25,067 nucleotides of DNA from Terana coerulea (GCA_024811115.1 JAKOGH010000957.1:1-25067), one strand, 5' to 3'; shown: positions 1 to 10,801, counted from the stretch's first letter. Numbers and translations: made by a program. Notes: generated from the letters alone by a model not told the origin.

Positions 1-520
1 GACGTTCGACCCACAGCGCGGTGCCATTATTCAGAAATATTCTGCGACCTTGACCTTGACCTTGACCTCCACAGTCGCGTAACTCTGTCTCTTCGACAGG
101 CTGGCTATTAGCTTCAATAGTCGGTTGCACATGGCCTGCAAGCGACTATGGCTACACAGAACTCCTGACTTTCACTGCACATACTGCATCTCGCCATTCC
201 ATCCTCTTGCGCGTTGCCCAGCATCCTTGCTTGCCAGGTTTCCCGATGGTGGCTAGCAACAGTCATTGTAGAGGGTAGCTTACGCCTCTACGTGAGAATT
301 CTGCGTGGTCGGTATATGGATACCGTGTGGATTGGTCAGCATATCCACTACGCATCTAAGTGTCTCGGTTCACTCATAGTAATAATGCTCAGGTTAAAAC
401 GAGGTCACCGTGCGTGATGTGTCTGCTATTCAGCTTTAGTATAGTGGGGGCTTAGGGACAGATCAAAGGCCAAGGTGAGTAGGCAATTTCGAACCTGACA
501 GCTCAACAATCATAGAGGAG
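1..520. other. No gene recognised
   Basis: Short ORFs occur on both strands, but none has a recognisable motif, a convincing intron pattern or a sustained protein-like composition. No tRNA, rRNA or clear repeat was seen. Confidence 0.5.
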
Positions 521-805
521 TTGACCAATACACGACAGCGTGCATGGGACGGGCCCTTCATCCGCCCAGCACGCCCTCGATTGCGCAAAAGACCAGCGAA
601 GCGTCATCTGCGGCGACAATCAAGGAATTGTGCGTTGAACGCCGCTGCCCTGAAGGAATATCAACCACTGTTGCCAGAAAGCGGCGCCGAATTAGTCGAA
701 GTACTGAAGGAGCGCGAAGCTATAGATCTTCGGATTTGCGGAATGTCCTACCTGCGTACACCATTCTTTTGAAGAATCGAAGTTAACCTTCTCCTTGCTC
801 TTTAG

Positions 806-1003
806 CTCACATGTCGTCTCAGGCTTGGTAATGACAACGATGCGCTGCGAGTGAAGCACAACCTCGGAGTCGTCTATGCCGTGAAAGAAGGTTGGAAGTG
901 AGTACGATTTCAGTCGTCTGTCGCCCTGTCTAACCATTGTTTCAGTACTTGTCAATTATCTAAGCCGGCATCAAAGCATATCAGCGACTTCAAGCAGAAG
1001 TAG
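806..1003 (+). pseudogene. TPR-like (kinesin-light-chain type) coding relic
   Basis: An exon-intron-exon reading is visible. The exon at 806-897 follows a TTTAG acceptor. A well-formed 48-nt intron lies at 898-945 (GTGAGT donor, CTAAC branch, TTTCAG acceptor). The exon at 946-1003 ends in TAG. The first exon contains the string ALRVKHNLGVVYAVKEGW, which resembles the L-x-x-x-x-NLA-x-x-Y-x-x-x-G-x-W core of tetratricopeptide repeats in fungal kinesin-light-chain-like proteins. Only about one repeat is present, and I could not join it in frame to the protein-like ORF just upstream (about 620-770). It is therefore probably a remnant of a larger TPR protein. The resemblance to the family is by eye only. 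Confidence 0.3.
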
Positions 1004-1994
1004 ACCATTTCTACTCTTCTGAGCAAGGATCTCAAATAACACTGTGAAATGCCGTATCTATAGGCTGTCATGTACGTCGTACGCTTTCGCTGGTTTTGGC
1101 CCGCTCATCAAATCTTGGAATGTAGTAACGAGAGCTGTGCGGCTTCATCCTGTAAATAGCAGTGGCAGTCAGCGATTCACCAGACCTAGCAAGGGTGACA
1201 GACTCATTGGTCCTTAGTGAGTGACACTCCCATAATCGGTCGGCGGGAGCTGATCAGTAGTTACTGGTAAGTCATATCCCAGAAAGTACCTGAGGGCATG
1301 TTCACACTCGGTCCGTTCACCGCGATCCAACGAACTGCTTGCAATTCGAAACCTGCTGTCCGGAACGGTGGCTCACCGCTGAAGACTTGCAAGAATCGAC
1401 AGAGGATTCGCTACACCACATCCCAAATACGTCCATTGAATTCCTGTTCGAGCCTCGGGGTGTGTCGGGAGTCGCTGGCACTTGGGAGCTGAAATCGTAC
1501 TTTGCCACAGCATCCAAAGTCTTGAGCTAAGCGCCCAGGAGTTGGAGTCATACAAAGTGCGATGGAGCTATTGGAGGCCGTTTTGTCTGGAACATGCCAG
1601 GCCGTTGCCTATCATTGCGAAATTTCGATTTTGAGGAATGACAGGTGTATGTTACGGTTGTTGTCTCAGTTGAAAGCTTCGTTGGATATGCTTGTACAGG
1701 CACTGCTTTACCTATGGAAAAGGGAGCGTTCGTAATTTGGGATTCGGGATTCCCACTACCAGGCTGAAGGTCGTCGAAGGCTCTCTTTCCGAAGTGGCAA
1801 GTAGTCCTCACGGGTGGATGAGCGCGCATCTCGTAACCTAGTTCGGGCGGTTGGACCGAGACCTCTCCCCGATTTCCCCACGCACTGACTCAGCTACGAC
1901 GACCTTCTCTCGTGTAGGTGAGTAATCCATTTATGGGGTCGCAAAGTGAACGTAACCAACACCGCGTTTAGACAACACGTCATTGCTAACAGCA
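1004..1994. other. No gene recognised
   Basis: Two overlapping-strand ORFs of 60-95 codons lie at 1339-1530 (+) and 1548-1829 (-). They have moderately protein-like composition but no motif I can name. No repeat structure was seen. Confidence 0.4.
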
Positions 1995-3221
1995 ATGAAT
2001 ATGTATACCGTCCACCGTGACACGACTGCGCCAAGGACCTCGACTCTGAATCCGAGAGGTCTGCACATGCCGCAGGAGCTCACCGATTGCATTATGGATG
2101 GTCTGAAAGACGACAAACAATCGCTGAAGAACTGTTCCCTCACCTGTGTTGCCATGCTTCCGCGCAGTTCTAAGCTCCTATTCCGCGTCCTCAAGGTCCG
2201 GACATGCCGCCTGGAGGGTTTCCTGGCGGTCCTAATGTCGTCAAAGCGGCTATCTCAGAACATACTCAATTTCGCATTGCTCGAGCATGGAGAGAACCAA
2301 GCAAGACCTGCCACCGTATACGGCCTCGTCCTATCGCTGCCAAGGCTGCATAGCCTACACTTCGAGGGGAAGTTCAACGAATTCTCGCCCAGCTCCACGC
2401 TTCCGCCACGAGCCCACCGCCGCACGCTGAAATACCTGCGATTCAGTTTCTTCCAGATTGACCTACTCGAGTGCGTTTTGGAGCTGTTCGCCTGCATTGA
2501 CATCCTCCAAATAGAAGGTTCCTATACAAGCGGAAGCATGTTGGATCACAGGATCGCTGGATGCGTCAGGAACGCAACCATCGCCTTCGAACCCCAATGG
2601 TATCCTGGTCTGGAACAGGTCCTGCAGCCTTCGGCCTTGTTGCGTCTGTCCCTCGCATTTGCGGCTTCCGGTTACTTTAATTCACAGCACGTCGACCGTT
2701 GCTTGCAGACGCTGGGGAAGAGCATCGAGCACCTTGGCTTGGACATGAGCAAAAGTGGAGCATCTATCTATTTGCCTAGTACAGGTCCGTTCAGTCACCG
2801 TCACTCGAGGTCTTCATGTTGATAATGACCTTGCAAAATCATAGCCTTTCCAAGCCTGAAGAACTGTACGACACTACAGACAGTCACCGTCACGACTCCA
2901 CACCTAGATGTTGCTACGAACTCAGCATGGTCAGCTGCTGTTGCCGTCATGGCTTCCTTACCGCGCCAAATACGCCATATCATCCTTATCCTTTGCATGG
3001 AGCTGAGCATAAAATATCTCGACCTTGTACAGTACGTCTCGGAACGTTGGGATTGGAAGCGACCAGAGGGAAGTCTAAACCGTTGTAGTGTTTTGGGGAT
3101 ATTAGAGATCCGAATCCAGACAGGGAATGGCATGCGGTCTATGGCAGAGCATGCGGGATTACAAGACATCATCCGAGACAGATTGTTACCGCGCTATAAA
3201 TGTCTGGTCATATTCACGTAG
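1995..3221 (+). CDS. F-box-like / leucine-rich protein
   Basis: This is an intact two-exon gene. Exon 1 is 1995-2784, a 60-nt intron (donor GTCCGT, acceptor CATAG) spans 2785-2844, and exon 2 is 2845-3221, giving about 388 residues. The splice restores one frame that runs to a TAG stop. Near the N-terminus the MPQELTDCIMDGLKDD segment, followed by a SLKNCSLTC...LLFRVLKV segment, fits the F-box layout (LPxEL-x-x-x-I at the start, a Leu/Cys-rich second helix, then LFR). The rest is rich in Leu at LRR-like spacing, for example LVLSLPRLHSLHFEGK and LKNCTTLQTVTV after the intron. F-box proteins normally recruit substrates to SCF ubiquitin ligases through Skp1; the substrate here is unknown. The start is the first ATG of the frame; 2001 and 2067 (just before the F-box) are alternatives. 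Unlike its hydrophobin neighbours, it shows no frameshift. Confidence 0.7.
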
Positions 3222-3451
3222 AGTAAACAGATTGCAGAGCGCATAGCATAGTAGCGTGATGGAACTCGCTCTCGTGGTTGTATTATATTTGCATACATGG
3301 TCATACAGGATCACTAGCACATCTCAATCAATCATGCTCCAGGCTTTGCACTATCAACGTCGCCTCAGCTAACAAGCAAGGTCCTTGACGAGATACACTT
3401 ACCATCGGGGTCACCACATTGCACTATCTGGTGAAACTCATCGCGAGGCTT
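3222..3451. other. Intergenic, convergent 3' ends
   Basis: This short spacer lies between the plus-strand F-box-like gene and the minus-strand hydrophobin gene. The two genes converge here. It is AT-richer than its flanks and I see no ORF or repeat in it. Confidence 0.5.
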
Positions 3452-3892
3452 TTAGGTGGAAATTGGGACGCAGCCGACACCGATGGAGTTCTGTGAAGGG
3501 AGATCAGCAAGTCTATCATGCGTAACGAGGGTGTCTAGACGTACGACAACACCGTTGGTGCAAGAGACGGTGGTGCCGCTGCACGCAGAGCCGGAGCCGA
3601 CGCCCACGACGCTGATGGGGCTACAAGTCAACCCAATCACGCCGGAGATGTCGCTGACGCTGATGCCAATGCTCTTCAAGATGGCCGTACCAGCAGCAGA
3701 GGTGGCCTGGTCGGTGGGTCAGTGAAGAGCATCGCTAAGGTGAACACAAGACATACCGGCTCGAGTGCTTGCGCAGCAGGCAGTGGTGGGGGCCTTTGGC
3801 CCGGGAGCAGTGACACCGCCGATGCTGACGGGTGTGGCGACCGCAAGAACGGGGAGGGCAAGGGCGGAGAACGCGAGGAGACGAGAGAACAT
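3452..3892 (-). CDS. Small class I-like hydrophobin (frameshifted)
   Basis: Three exons on the minus strand: 3892-3757, 3706-3545 and 3490-3452. They are separated by 50- and 54-nt introns with GTATGT and GTACGT donors and CAG acceptors. The product has a signal peptide (MFSRLLAFSALALPVLAVA), a short linker and one hydrophobin module: TTACC, then LTCSPIS, SACSG, TVSC and VGCVPIS. Hydrophobins are secreted amphipathic proteins that coat hyphae and spores. The exon sizes 162 and 39 nt match those in the paralogues at 14 kb, 20-21 kb and 24 kb exactly. Cysteine 1 is absent and cysteine 6 is Ser. It has no LPTG tract and no dibasic site. Exon 1 is 136 nt, one base too long to join exon 2 in frame; an extra C near 3763 compared with the paralogues explains it. 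It is therefore either a pseudogene or a single-base sequence error. Confidence 0.75.
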
Positions 3893-3959
3893 CTTGTTTC
3901 GTTGATTTCAAGAGACACTTGGGACGGTTTGCTGAAGACGCAACTCGTTTCAACAACCA

Positions 3960-3965
3960 TTTATA
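3960..3965 (-). promoter_or_regulatory. TATA box of minus-strand hydrophobin
   Basis: TATAAA on the minus strand, about 68-73 nt before the ATG at 3892. The spacing is similar to the TATA boxes of the two hydrophobin genes at 20.2 and 24.1 kb. Confidence 0.55.
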
Positions 3966-4779
3966 CTGGAGAGACTGAATGGCATACCTTGGGTAGTCAC
4001 CGGGCCACCAGTTGCACGAAGTTCTCCATCATGGTTGCGGAGCGCATGCCCTAACCCTCCACAGCACGAGGTCGAGAAAAACAGTTTTGCCTTCGCCGAA
4101 CTGGTTCTCATGCCTGTTCATGTCGGCAGTGAGAGTTGTGCTATGTCTGGCTGCCTGGAGACTTCGATATACAGTAGTGGAGCAGTGCATCACGTCAACC
4201 TGGGGATAGTGATAGCGGCATGCATTGGCCATGAATATGCATCTATTTCGAGCAGAGGGGTGGTGGATGGAGCCTCCCGACAGCGAAGCCGCAGACATGT
4301 CTCCTTGGTCGGCGAGAACAGATTAGCCACCGCGGAGCGCGAGGGTAATTATTCTCGGTACTAATCATCTGGATAAGTCCGCATTTCATATTGACCCATT
4401 TGAATGAAAGATGACATACTTACTACGTCAAGGGTAGAGCGCGAGGTGACTGCATGGACCACTCGTCCCCTTTCCGTCGACTGCGATTTTGAAATGCAAA
4501 TGGAACATGGTCGGTCGTTGCTGCGTTGCTGCCTGCGCCACGGAGATATGCAGACGGCGTGGTGGCGTCGAAAGCTCTTGAGTGAGGCAATTGGCTGTCG
4601 AAATGGCCTGTCGCCTTAGAGTTTGCTTAGAGTGGTCAACATATGCATTTGTTGACACTTTATGGTAGATAATACAGTACCCTTCATGGACGAGCTGCAA
4701 AGAGTCCGTTTCCTTGTACGACTCCAAGGCTTACTACGCCTAGCCCCAAGGATGCCACCGCCCCTACTACCACGTCTGA
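3966..4779. other. No gene recognised
   Basis: This stretch lies between the hydrophobin promoter and the 3' end of the minus-strand F-box-like gene. Several 65-110 codon ORFs overlap one another on both strands; none shows a motif or splicing pattern I trust. Confidence 0.4.
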
Positions 4780-6038
4780 TCACGGGTGTACTGTCGCAAT
4801 CTTGTCCAAATCGTCCGAATTCACGAGGCTGTTCACTAGCCGATCTTTGGCATCTTGAAGAGCCTTCGCGTGACCGATCTTAGCAACACCCAAACAGATC
4901 CCTCGAACCTCCAAACTTTGAAGGTGACTGTATCTCCGTGGAGTATCGCACAAGGAAGCCGTGAGGTATGGGAGTACCTCATTGAACGCAGACGAGATCC
5001 AGAGGTTGACGCGGATGGTGTTCAAGCTCGGGGGCATGTAAGGAAGTGCCCGCTTGCAGATAAATTCGCAAAACTAGGCCAGCAGCGCCTATCAGCGTAA
5101 AGGCACGAGATGCGGCCGAGAGCACTCACGTCAGGGTGGTCCACTTTGAACTCGAAGTGTTTCAGGCGCGCGCAAAGGCTTAATGATGATAGCGCGTTGG
5201 CTTTTAGAACTAAGATCAGAACCGTACTTATGAGAAGCAGCCGCACATACCAACCTCGATACGATAACTGCCAGTTTGATGAGCCGGGGCGTAGGTTGAG
5301 GCGTTCAACCTTCGGCGAAAACTTGTATAACAGTAGATTGATCCTCTCAATGTCGCGCCCATTAAACCCAATACAGGCTATAGAAGATGGAAGTACGAGG
5401 TTCTTTAGGACATCTAGGGCACCAGAGTGGAAGCTCCTGTTCAGCACAAGCGATCTTGTAGGCAAGACCATCCCATCATGGCCCGAATCATACTCCCGAG
5501 GCACCGGCGGTGGCAGAGCGTAAACGATTGAGTCAAGTTCTAGGACTTCTACGTGTTTGAAAGGTCGTAAGAAAGGTTCCAGCAACTCGGCGTTGAGACC
5601 GGAAAGCTTGAGATGCGCAAGTTGGTGGCGAGGAGAAAGCTTGGGCAATGAGATAGCCGGGAACTGGCGTGGAGACGATGTGCTGGCAAATAGCTCCAAG
5701 AACCGTAGACACGGGAGGGTAAGGAATAGGTCGTCCACGAAGAGCGTGAAGTCGACTGGTCCATTGATTGTAAGTTCAACGATATTGGACGATAGCCGCT
5801 TGGATTCCTGGGCACATACAAGGAAAGCCTCCACTTCCGATGGGTGGATCTCAACATATTTGAGAAAATGTTTTGAGCTTCGAGAAGTCCAAGCCCGAGA
5901 TACGCAGGTGCAATTTGAGAGCGTGCGCCTGTCTACAAAGGTTGTGCCGCGGCTCGAGAACTGGTCGATGATGTGGTCGGTGATTTCCTGCGGTAGCCAG
6001 CCGCTTTGTGCCGCTTCCTCCGCTGCAGCCGATACCAT
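4780..6038 (-). CDS. F-box-like / leucine-rich protein
   Basis: Three exons on the minus strand: 6038-5251, 5178-5130 and 5073-4780, about 376 residues. The introns are 72 nt (GTATGT donor, weak TTAAG acceptor) and 56 nt (GTGAGT donor, CCTAG acceptor), and all three exons join in one frame. The segment GWLPQEITDHIIDQF, followed by RRTLSNCTCVSRAW, is a good F-box signature. The remainder is LRR-like (LTLPCLRFLELFA, LAHLKLSGLNAELLEP, VEVLELDSI), and the third exon continues with SLNTIRVNLWIS and HLQSLEVRGICL. I chose the ATG at 6038 because it lies shortly before the F-box. The open frame extends to 6143, so a longer N-terminus is possible. The least certain part is the 49-nt middle exon with its AAG acceptor. 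It is probably an SCF substrate adaptor; the target is unknown. Confidence 0.68.
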
Positions 6039-6159
6039 GGTACTCTGTCTTGTTAGAGCTGGTATACGTACGTGTAATATGTATGCATATACGGCGCGTG
6101 GCAAACGGGGCGCAAGTGAGGCAAGGCACGATTGTCTACACACAGGTAGTTAATGCGCA

Positions 6160-7160
6160 ACTCTCGAGGCCAATTCCATGATCACAGACTTACTCACATT
6201 ACAAGGCGTCTGCACCGTCCAGAATTCCAGACCGTGTCTTGGCGTGTAGCGGTCAAGCGCACAGAATTGAGTTCGGATCGAGGGGAAGGAAGCAAGAAGG
6301 GAGTAAGCGTTATTCTTCAGCGCAAGCGCTATTGAATCGCTGGAAATGCGTGCTGCGTGCGTAGGCCGGCGGCTTGCTGTGGCGCGAGGGTAGGCACAAC
6401 GACTGAATACACGAACACTCGTGAGGATAAAAGTTAGTTCATGAGATGCGAATGCCGTACCTCGTGCTATACCACGTCTAATCCGCATTTATGGAATGCA
6501 AAGTGCCTCCACAAGCCTTCCGGAGCACAGATCGGTGCTTAGCGCTTAGACCAAGCGCTAGGCACCCTCGGACTCCCTCGGCAATAGCCGTCACCACAAG
6601 GAGGTGCTTGGAGGGGAAACATTTACCCACGCTTCCTTCCGCTGTGACGCCGTCTACGGTACGGGATGCACCTCGCGGCGACCCATGTAAAGCTCTGTTC
6701 TGCCAGGGCTTGGCGGCTTTCGATTTTCGGAGTTCTTTCCTTGCGATAATCAACGGGGGAGCTGCTGGCATGCTGGTCTCACTGGCCTAGGGCAAGACTG
6801 TGCGCCAGTCTGCCACACGTCCATGGTGTATTTGCAAATGTCAAGGTGCTGGTTCTACGACCTGCTCTAGTATCTCATTGAACCTAATGCAGCATCTATG
6901 CTTCCACCATATAAATTATGATTTTGTAGACATGATCATTTCTGAACTATATGAAGCGGCTCTCAACCAAGCCGTGGCTTCATAGCCAACAGAGGACTTT
7001 CCAAGCCCCATTATCCATCTCTGGACGGAAGACGAGGGCTTCTGATAGCCACCCGATGACATTCTCGGAGATCCTCGAAACTTTCGATCGTACGGTGCCT
7101 CCAACTCTACTCGTCTCCCGGGATCTTTGCGCTTGAACGGTCCGACCAACATCAGCAAAA
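6160..7160. other. No intact gene; possible degenerate coding at 6920-7160
   Basis: ORFs of about 97 codons overlap on opposite strands at 6478-6790, with no recognised motif. From about 6930 to 7160 a plus-strand frame reads like protein (for example EDFPSPIIHLWTEDEGF) but is broken by stops, suggesting a coding relic of unknown family. Confidence 0.3.
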
Positions 7161-7193
7161 CGTACAAGCGCTGACGACTGATGAGCGCTGACG

Positions 7194-7482
7194 GGCACTG
7201 AGAGCACTGACGAACAGTTTGGGACCGAAGTTCGAGCCCTGCTGAAGCCGGACTTTTACTAGATTTTGTATTTTCTTAGTTCTTCTTGTTTCATAATCTA
7301 TGCTGGATGTGAATGATAATGGTTTACTCACCGAAGCTTTGCTGCAAGAGTCGGATGCAAGAGGGGTCAAAAACGTCTGAGAGCTCTCAAAACGACTACT
7401 GAGACTGGCGGGCGCTGACGGCACTGAAGGGACTGAAGCGCTGAGATGGCTTCATCAGTACCTGTCAGTACCGCTCAGTGCC
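7194..7482. mobile_element. Short inverted-repeat (MITE-like) element, CACTGA words
   Basis: The left end reads GGCACTGAGAGCACTGAC. The reverse complement of the right end reads GGCACTGAGCGGTACTGAC, giving imperfect terminal inverted repeats about 289 bp apart. The flanks and interior hold further copies of CACTGA and of GCGCTGACG (7168, 7185, 7412). CACT(A/G) ends are typical of CACTA/CMC-type DNA transposons, but I see no transposase and could not define a target duplication. It is probably a non-autonomous remnant. Confidence 0.4.
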
Positions 7483-7533
7483 AATGCAACTTTGCTGATG
7501 AACGCCCGGTCCTGGGTCTGTGGGAATAGCAAT

Positions 7534-8853
7534 ATGTCAGCACTCGCATCGATGCATTTCGCAGCTCAGGATCCAGACGACTTTCTCCCCGTCCTCCTCT
7601 CTTCGCCGACCCGTACGTCCCTGCAGTGTATGCTTTCTGTCGATGTTAACGGCATGACGGCTTCTCCCCTCTAGATTCGAAAGACCTTGTGTTCAACATG
7701 CCAGTGACTGCGAAGCGGATCTCCTACCAGAGCTATTCTCTAGGATTATCGAAAGATTTATCCGGATTGCTATTAGGGAGGATGCCGACATCATCAACGA
7801 CAGGCGCCAAACAGAAAGCGGTACTGGCTCCATGCGCTCTGACCAGTCGCTATTTTGCTGAGCGAGCTCGGCGCTATCTCTTCAAGCAGTTGACTATACG
7901 CAGCCGTAAGGACATGCAAGAGCTACGAGCTGTCGTGAATGCCGACCCGCTTCCAGGGCTTACGCACCCAGCGCAATTCATCGACATCATACATGTGAAA
8001 CATTCATCCATCTCACCTCTATGGGTCCACGAGCTACCCTTGCTACTCCTTAACCACCTTCGCCGATGCGATGTAATGCAGTTGGGAACCCCCCTTGATC
8101 TCACCGAATTTCCAAACACCAACAACTTTGGGAACTCTGATCCTTCGTTCATTATTCCAATACCTACCACGCACGGTTCCCTCACTCCACAAGCCTTTCG
8201 TTCTCCTCGATCTCCACAATATCCAATACCGATGTGCTGAAGATTTCTTTCATTTCATCGGTCAATTCTATAGGCTTTGTGACCTTACAGTGGAGGCTAT
8301 ATCTCTCAGGTCTTTAACGCCTGTCACATCTTTCGCCCGACTCTCACGAAGGCTAAATGGGTGGACTATCACCGAGCGTACCGCAGAGGATGCGAGGATG
8401 CTGTTTTGGATGCTACCAGCTATCTTGTCTTTTCAGCCCGTTGCACTTGCACGGCGTCATGATCCCAGCAGGAATCGCGCCATAGCCCACGGAAGTGCTC
8501 CCATCTATATCACACACGCGCCCGTGTACCCGCAAGATATTGTACTCGCATCGGAGATTGTTAGTTCATTCCATCCTCGGAAAATCAGCTCGGATCCAGA
8601 AAACATCATCGAGCTCGAATGGAGATTGAGTCCGACGCTGGCATTGATCAGGTATTTTGGAATAGTTCATGTGCGTTTATTGGTTATAATGTTTGCTTCA
8701 CCGCTGACTGAGGTACAATGCCAAGCTCTGCAAGTGGAAGGTAGACAGCCACGTGTACCGGTGGCGAGATTGTCATTTGGAACATCGCGCCAATTGACTC
8801 CTTGTCTGAGCACTGCTCACATACGCGGTATATCTGCACTTCGCACTCAATAA
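7534..8853 (+). pseudogene. F-box-like gene, frameshifted
   Basis: The probable first exon is 7534-7612, followed by a 62-nt intron at 7613-7674 (GTACGT donor, GTTAAC branch, CTCTAG acceptor). The F-box start LLPELFSRIIERFI (from 7721) is in frame 2. The matching second half, VLAPCALTSRYF followed by RRYLFKQLTI, is in frame 3. The leucine-rich remainder (PFVLLDLHNIQYR, LCDLTVEAISLRSL) is in frame 1 from about 8100. At least two indels, and a third near the start, separate the pieces. A further intron may lie around 8670-8711. The gene type is the same as its neighbours, but as sequenced it cannot make a full-length F-box protein. The 3' end is uncertain; protein-like frames continue to about 9110 (EEELDSIVALQTQL before a stop). 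Confidence 0.5.
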
Positions 8854-8859
8854 CCACTC

Positions 8860-9258
8860 AGCGGATATTCCTCAACCTGGTCACCTCATCATGTCCAAGA
8901 CCTCTTTGGCGATATTCACCATCCACTTCTCTGCTTCAATAATTTGGATGACATGCAGTGTAGGGAGTGGTTGCAGTGCTACACACTCAAAATATGCAAA
9001 TGAAGGCGGGCACTGATCCGGCAGGATTGGAGGAGCCAATTACAGTGTGGAGTTAGCGGGATCTTGACCGAAGAGGAGCTGGACAGCATTGTGGCACTGC
9101 AGACTCAACTGTAGACTTTGCGCTGTTTGTGAGGTTGCTCCAATCACTTGTCTGTAGGCAAATTCTATAATGCTATCTTGCAAGGCTAGCCCAGGCTCTT
9201 CCCTTGAATTCTGAATACAAACTTGTACTGTACTACTCTATTCTATGAAACTGTCAAG
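8860..9258. other. Possible 3' coding remnants of the F-box-like pseudogene
   Basis: Open plus-strand stretches (8823-9020 and 9060-9113) read as protein but I could not splice them convincingly to the gene upstream. There is no other recognisable feature. Confidence 0.3.
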
Positions 9259-9801
9259 TTACTCATCAACACGTCTTGGACAATGAATTGTTAAATAAAC
9301 CACATCATGGTCTTCGAGAGCGAAATAGGTAGAATATATGTACTGAAAGGGAAACTGACGGTGAGGGACATAGTTCAGATCTACCAAAACGCTTGAATCC
9401 GCGAGAATACGCTCATGAATACTACGCACAGCCTCAGGCCGCGCAACAGCATCATGCCTGAATCTTAGTCTGATGTACTTGAGGTAGGGTAGGCGTGTGG
9501 TTGTGGCTAGGAAGGCTTGCCAATCGTATCGGGAAAGCTGTTCTGGCGATAAGATGGGTGTCATAAGGGTGAAATCGTAAGATAGCTCCAAAACATGGTG
9601 GTAGTCCCGTTGGTGATGCCAGCGGGTATTGTGAATATGCTCGGGTAATCCGTAGGAAATGTCAATCCTTGGGGTTATGCATGTAAGTGATGCCTTCCAC
9701 ATTTTCTTGCCACAGCAGAAACATTTGTTTGCCATGTTCACCACATTCGCGAGAACTGCACATAGCGACGCCTTCGTTAATGATGTCCTGGAGGTAGACA
9801 A
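9259..9801 (-). CDS. C-terminal part of an F-box-like protein (partial)
   Basis: This 180-residue open frame has a protein-like C-terminal half typical of fungal F-box/LRR proteins: LSPEQLSRYDWQAFLA, followed by TRLPYLKYIRLRF, then RSIHERILAD and a basic ending. No F-box is present upstream. The likely 5' portion, on the minus strand beyond 9801, runs within about 60 bp into the GGTTC-word element. The N-terminus is therefore missing or displaced, probably by that insertion. The first 50 residues of the ORF, rich in Cys and Lys, are probably not part of the real protein. Confidence 0.45.
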   Translation of the reverse strand: MSTSRTSLTKASLCAVLANVVNMANKCFCCGKKMWKASLTCITPRIDISYGLPEHIHNTRWHHQRDYHHVLELSYDFTLMTPILSPEQLSRYDWQAFLATTTRLPYLKYIRLRFRHDAVARPEAVRSIHERILADSSVLVDLNYVPHRQFPFQYIYSTYFALEDHDVVYLTIHCPRRVDE

Positions 9802-9863
9802 CGGTGTAGAGATGTGGCATGCTGCAGTGACTGTAGCGTGCGATGTGCTGGTAGTGTGGCCGC

Positions 9864-10508
9864 GGTCCGGTTTGGTCCGGTTTTTGACCTGTTTCAGCAG
9901 AACTCAAACCTGAACCAAGCAGTAAGTAGTGAACCTGAACCAAAACCGAACGGAACCGTTACTTTTTAATGAACTGGTTCATGTGATTAGGTTCAGGTTC
10001 ATGAACTGGTTCAAACCGAGGAACCGGTAAGTTGCCGCAAATGTTCCTTGCTGAGCTGTACATGGACCATGCACTGTGATATACGTCCTCTTTTGTACTC
10101 TAAGTGTGCACATATATTTAGAACAGATGTTTACTCACTTGATAAGCCAATACTTGCCCTTGCAGACGAGTGGTGATACAAACAGTGGACGCACTTGCGA
10201 TGAACAAATAAGCGCCCGTTTAGGCACAACACAGCAGCCCAAATGGGGCAACTATGTTCAATCAAGCATGCTCGCACACATTTTCACACTTTCTTTGCAC
10301 TTTCTTCACCATTTTTGTAGACACAGAGCTACCTTCCGGCACTTGGTTCACAAGGTTTGGTTCAGTTCGGACATGGTTTGGCAAGCTCACTTATTTGTCA
10401 AACCCAGAACCAAACCGGGTCTACAGGTTCACAAACCGGACCTGACCTAGAGCGAACCGTCGGTTCTGTTCTGTGGTTCAAGGTTCGAACCATGGTTCAG
10501 GACCTGAC
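9864..10508. mobile_element. GGTTC/GAACC word-dense element
   Basis: Both ends are dense in the word GGTTC and its complement (9864-10030 and 10340-10503), with variants such as GGTCCGG and AACCGG. Perfect small palindromes include GTTCATGAAC (9997-10006), GGTTCGAACC (10482-10491) and GAACCATGGTTC (10487-10498). The middle, about 10035-10335, is AT-rich and lacks the words. This resembles a small DNA transposon with subterminal repeats. I cannot see a clean terminal inverted repeat or a transposase. A solo LTR has inserted at its right edge. Confidence 0.45.
10504..10508. repeat. Target site duplication CTGAC, left of solo LTR 1
   Basis: CTGAC immediately precedes the LTR and is repeated exactly at 10802-10806 after it. 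A 5-bp duplication is the usual length for LTR retrotransposon integration. Confidence 0.7.
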
Positions 10509-10801
10509 TGTAGAAGTGCAGCGCATACAGTGGCATACACTCCTACCGAGGCCTAAGGGAAGGCTAGGATGGTTACTCACCTGTAGGCTGGTTGGTTAAC
10601 ACGTAAGTGGGTTTGAGAGTTGAAAGAGTCTTATTATGTATGGCACAGAGAGCTGCCTTATATACGATACAAAGTGGCTGTACTACAAACAGATACAAAT
10701 AGATACCAGGACAATAGACAATAGGCATCGCTATGGTGGAACCTGGTAGAACAATAGAGAAGATGTGAGCAGAGCGCTTACGACGTCTATCTGACTCAAC
10801 A
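10509..10801 (-). mobile_element. Solo LTR, copy 1
   Basis: A 293-bp sequence is repeated in direct orientation at 13365-13658, with roughly 85-90% identity by eye. Read on the minus strand it starts TGTTGAG and ends CTTCTACA, i.e. TG...CA, and it contains TATATAAGGCA about two-thirds of the way through, as expected for an LTR promoter. It is bounded by a perfect 5-bp duplication, CTGAC. The sequence between the two copies has no primer-binding site or polypurine tract at the LTR edges, and each copy has its own flanking duplication. I therefore read them as two separate solo LTRs, not one element. Confidence 0.7.

Noticed and set aside
5022..6153. Long plus-strand ORFs at 5110-5523 and 5557-6153
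   Set aside because: They are antisense shadows of the minus-strand F-box-like gene, which has motif support and consistent splicing.
7168..7482. CRISPR-like or tandem regulatory array from the repeated GCGCTGACG and CACTGA words
   Set aside because: Spacing is irregular, units are short and occur in both orientations; terminal inverted repeats of a small element explain them better.
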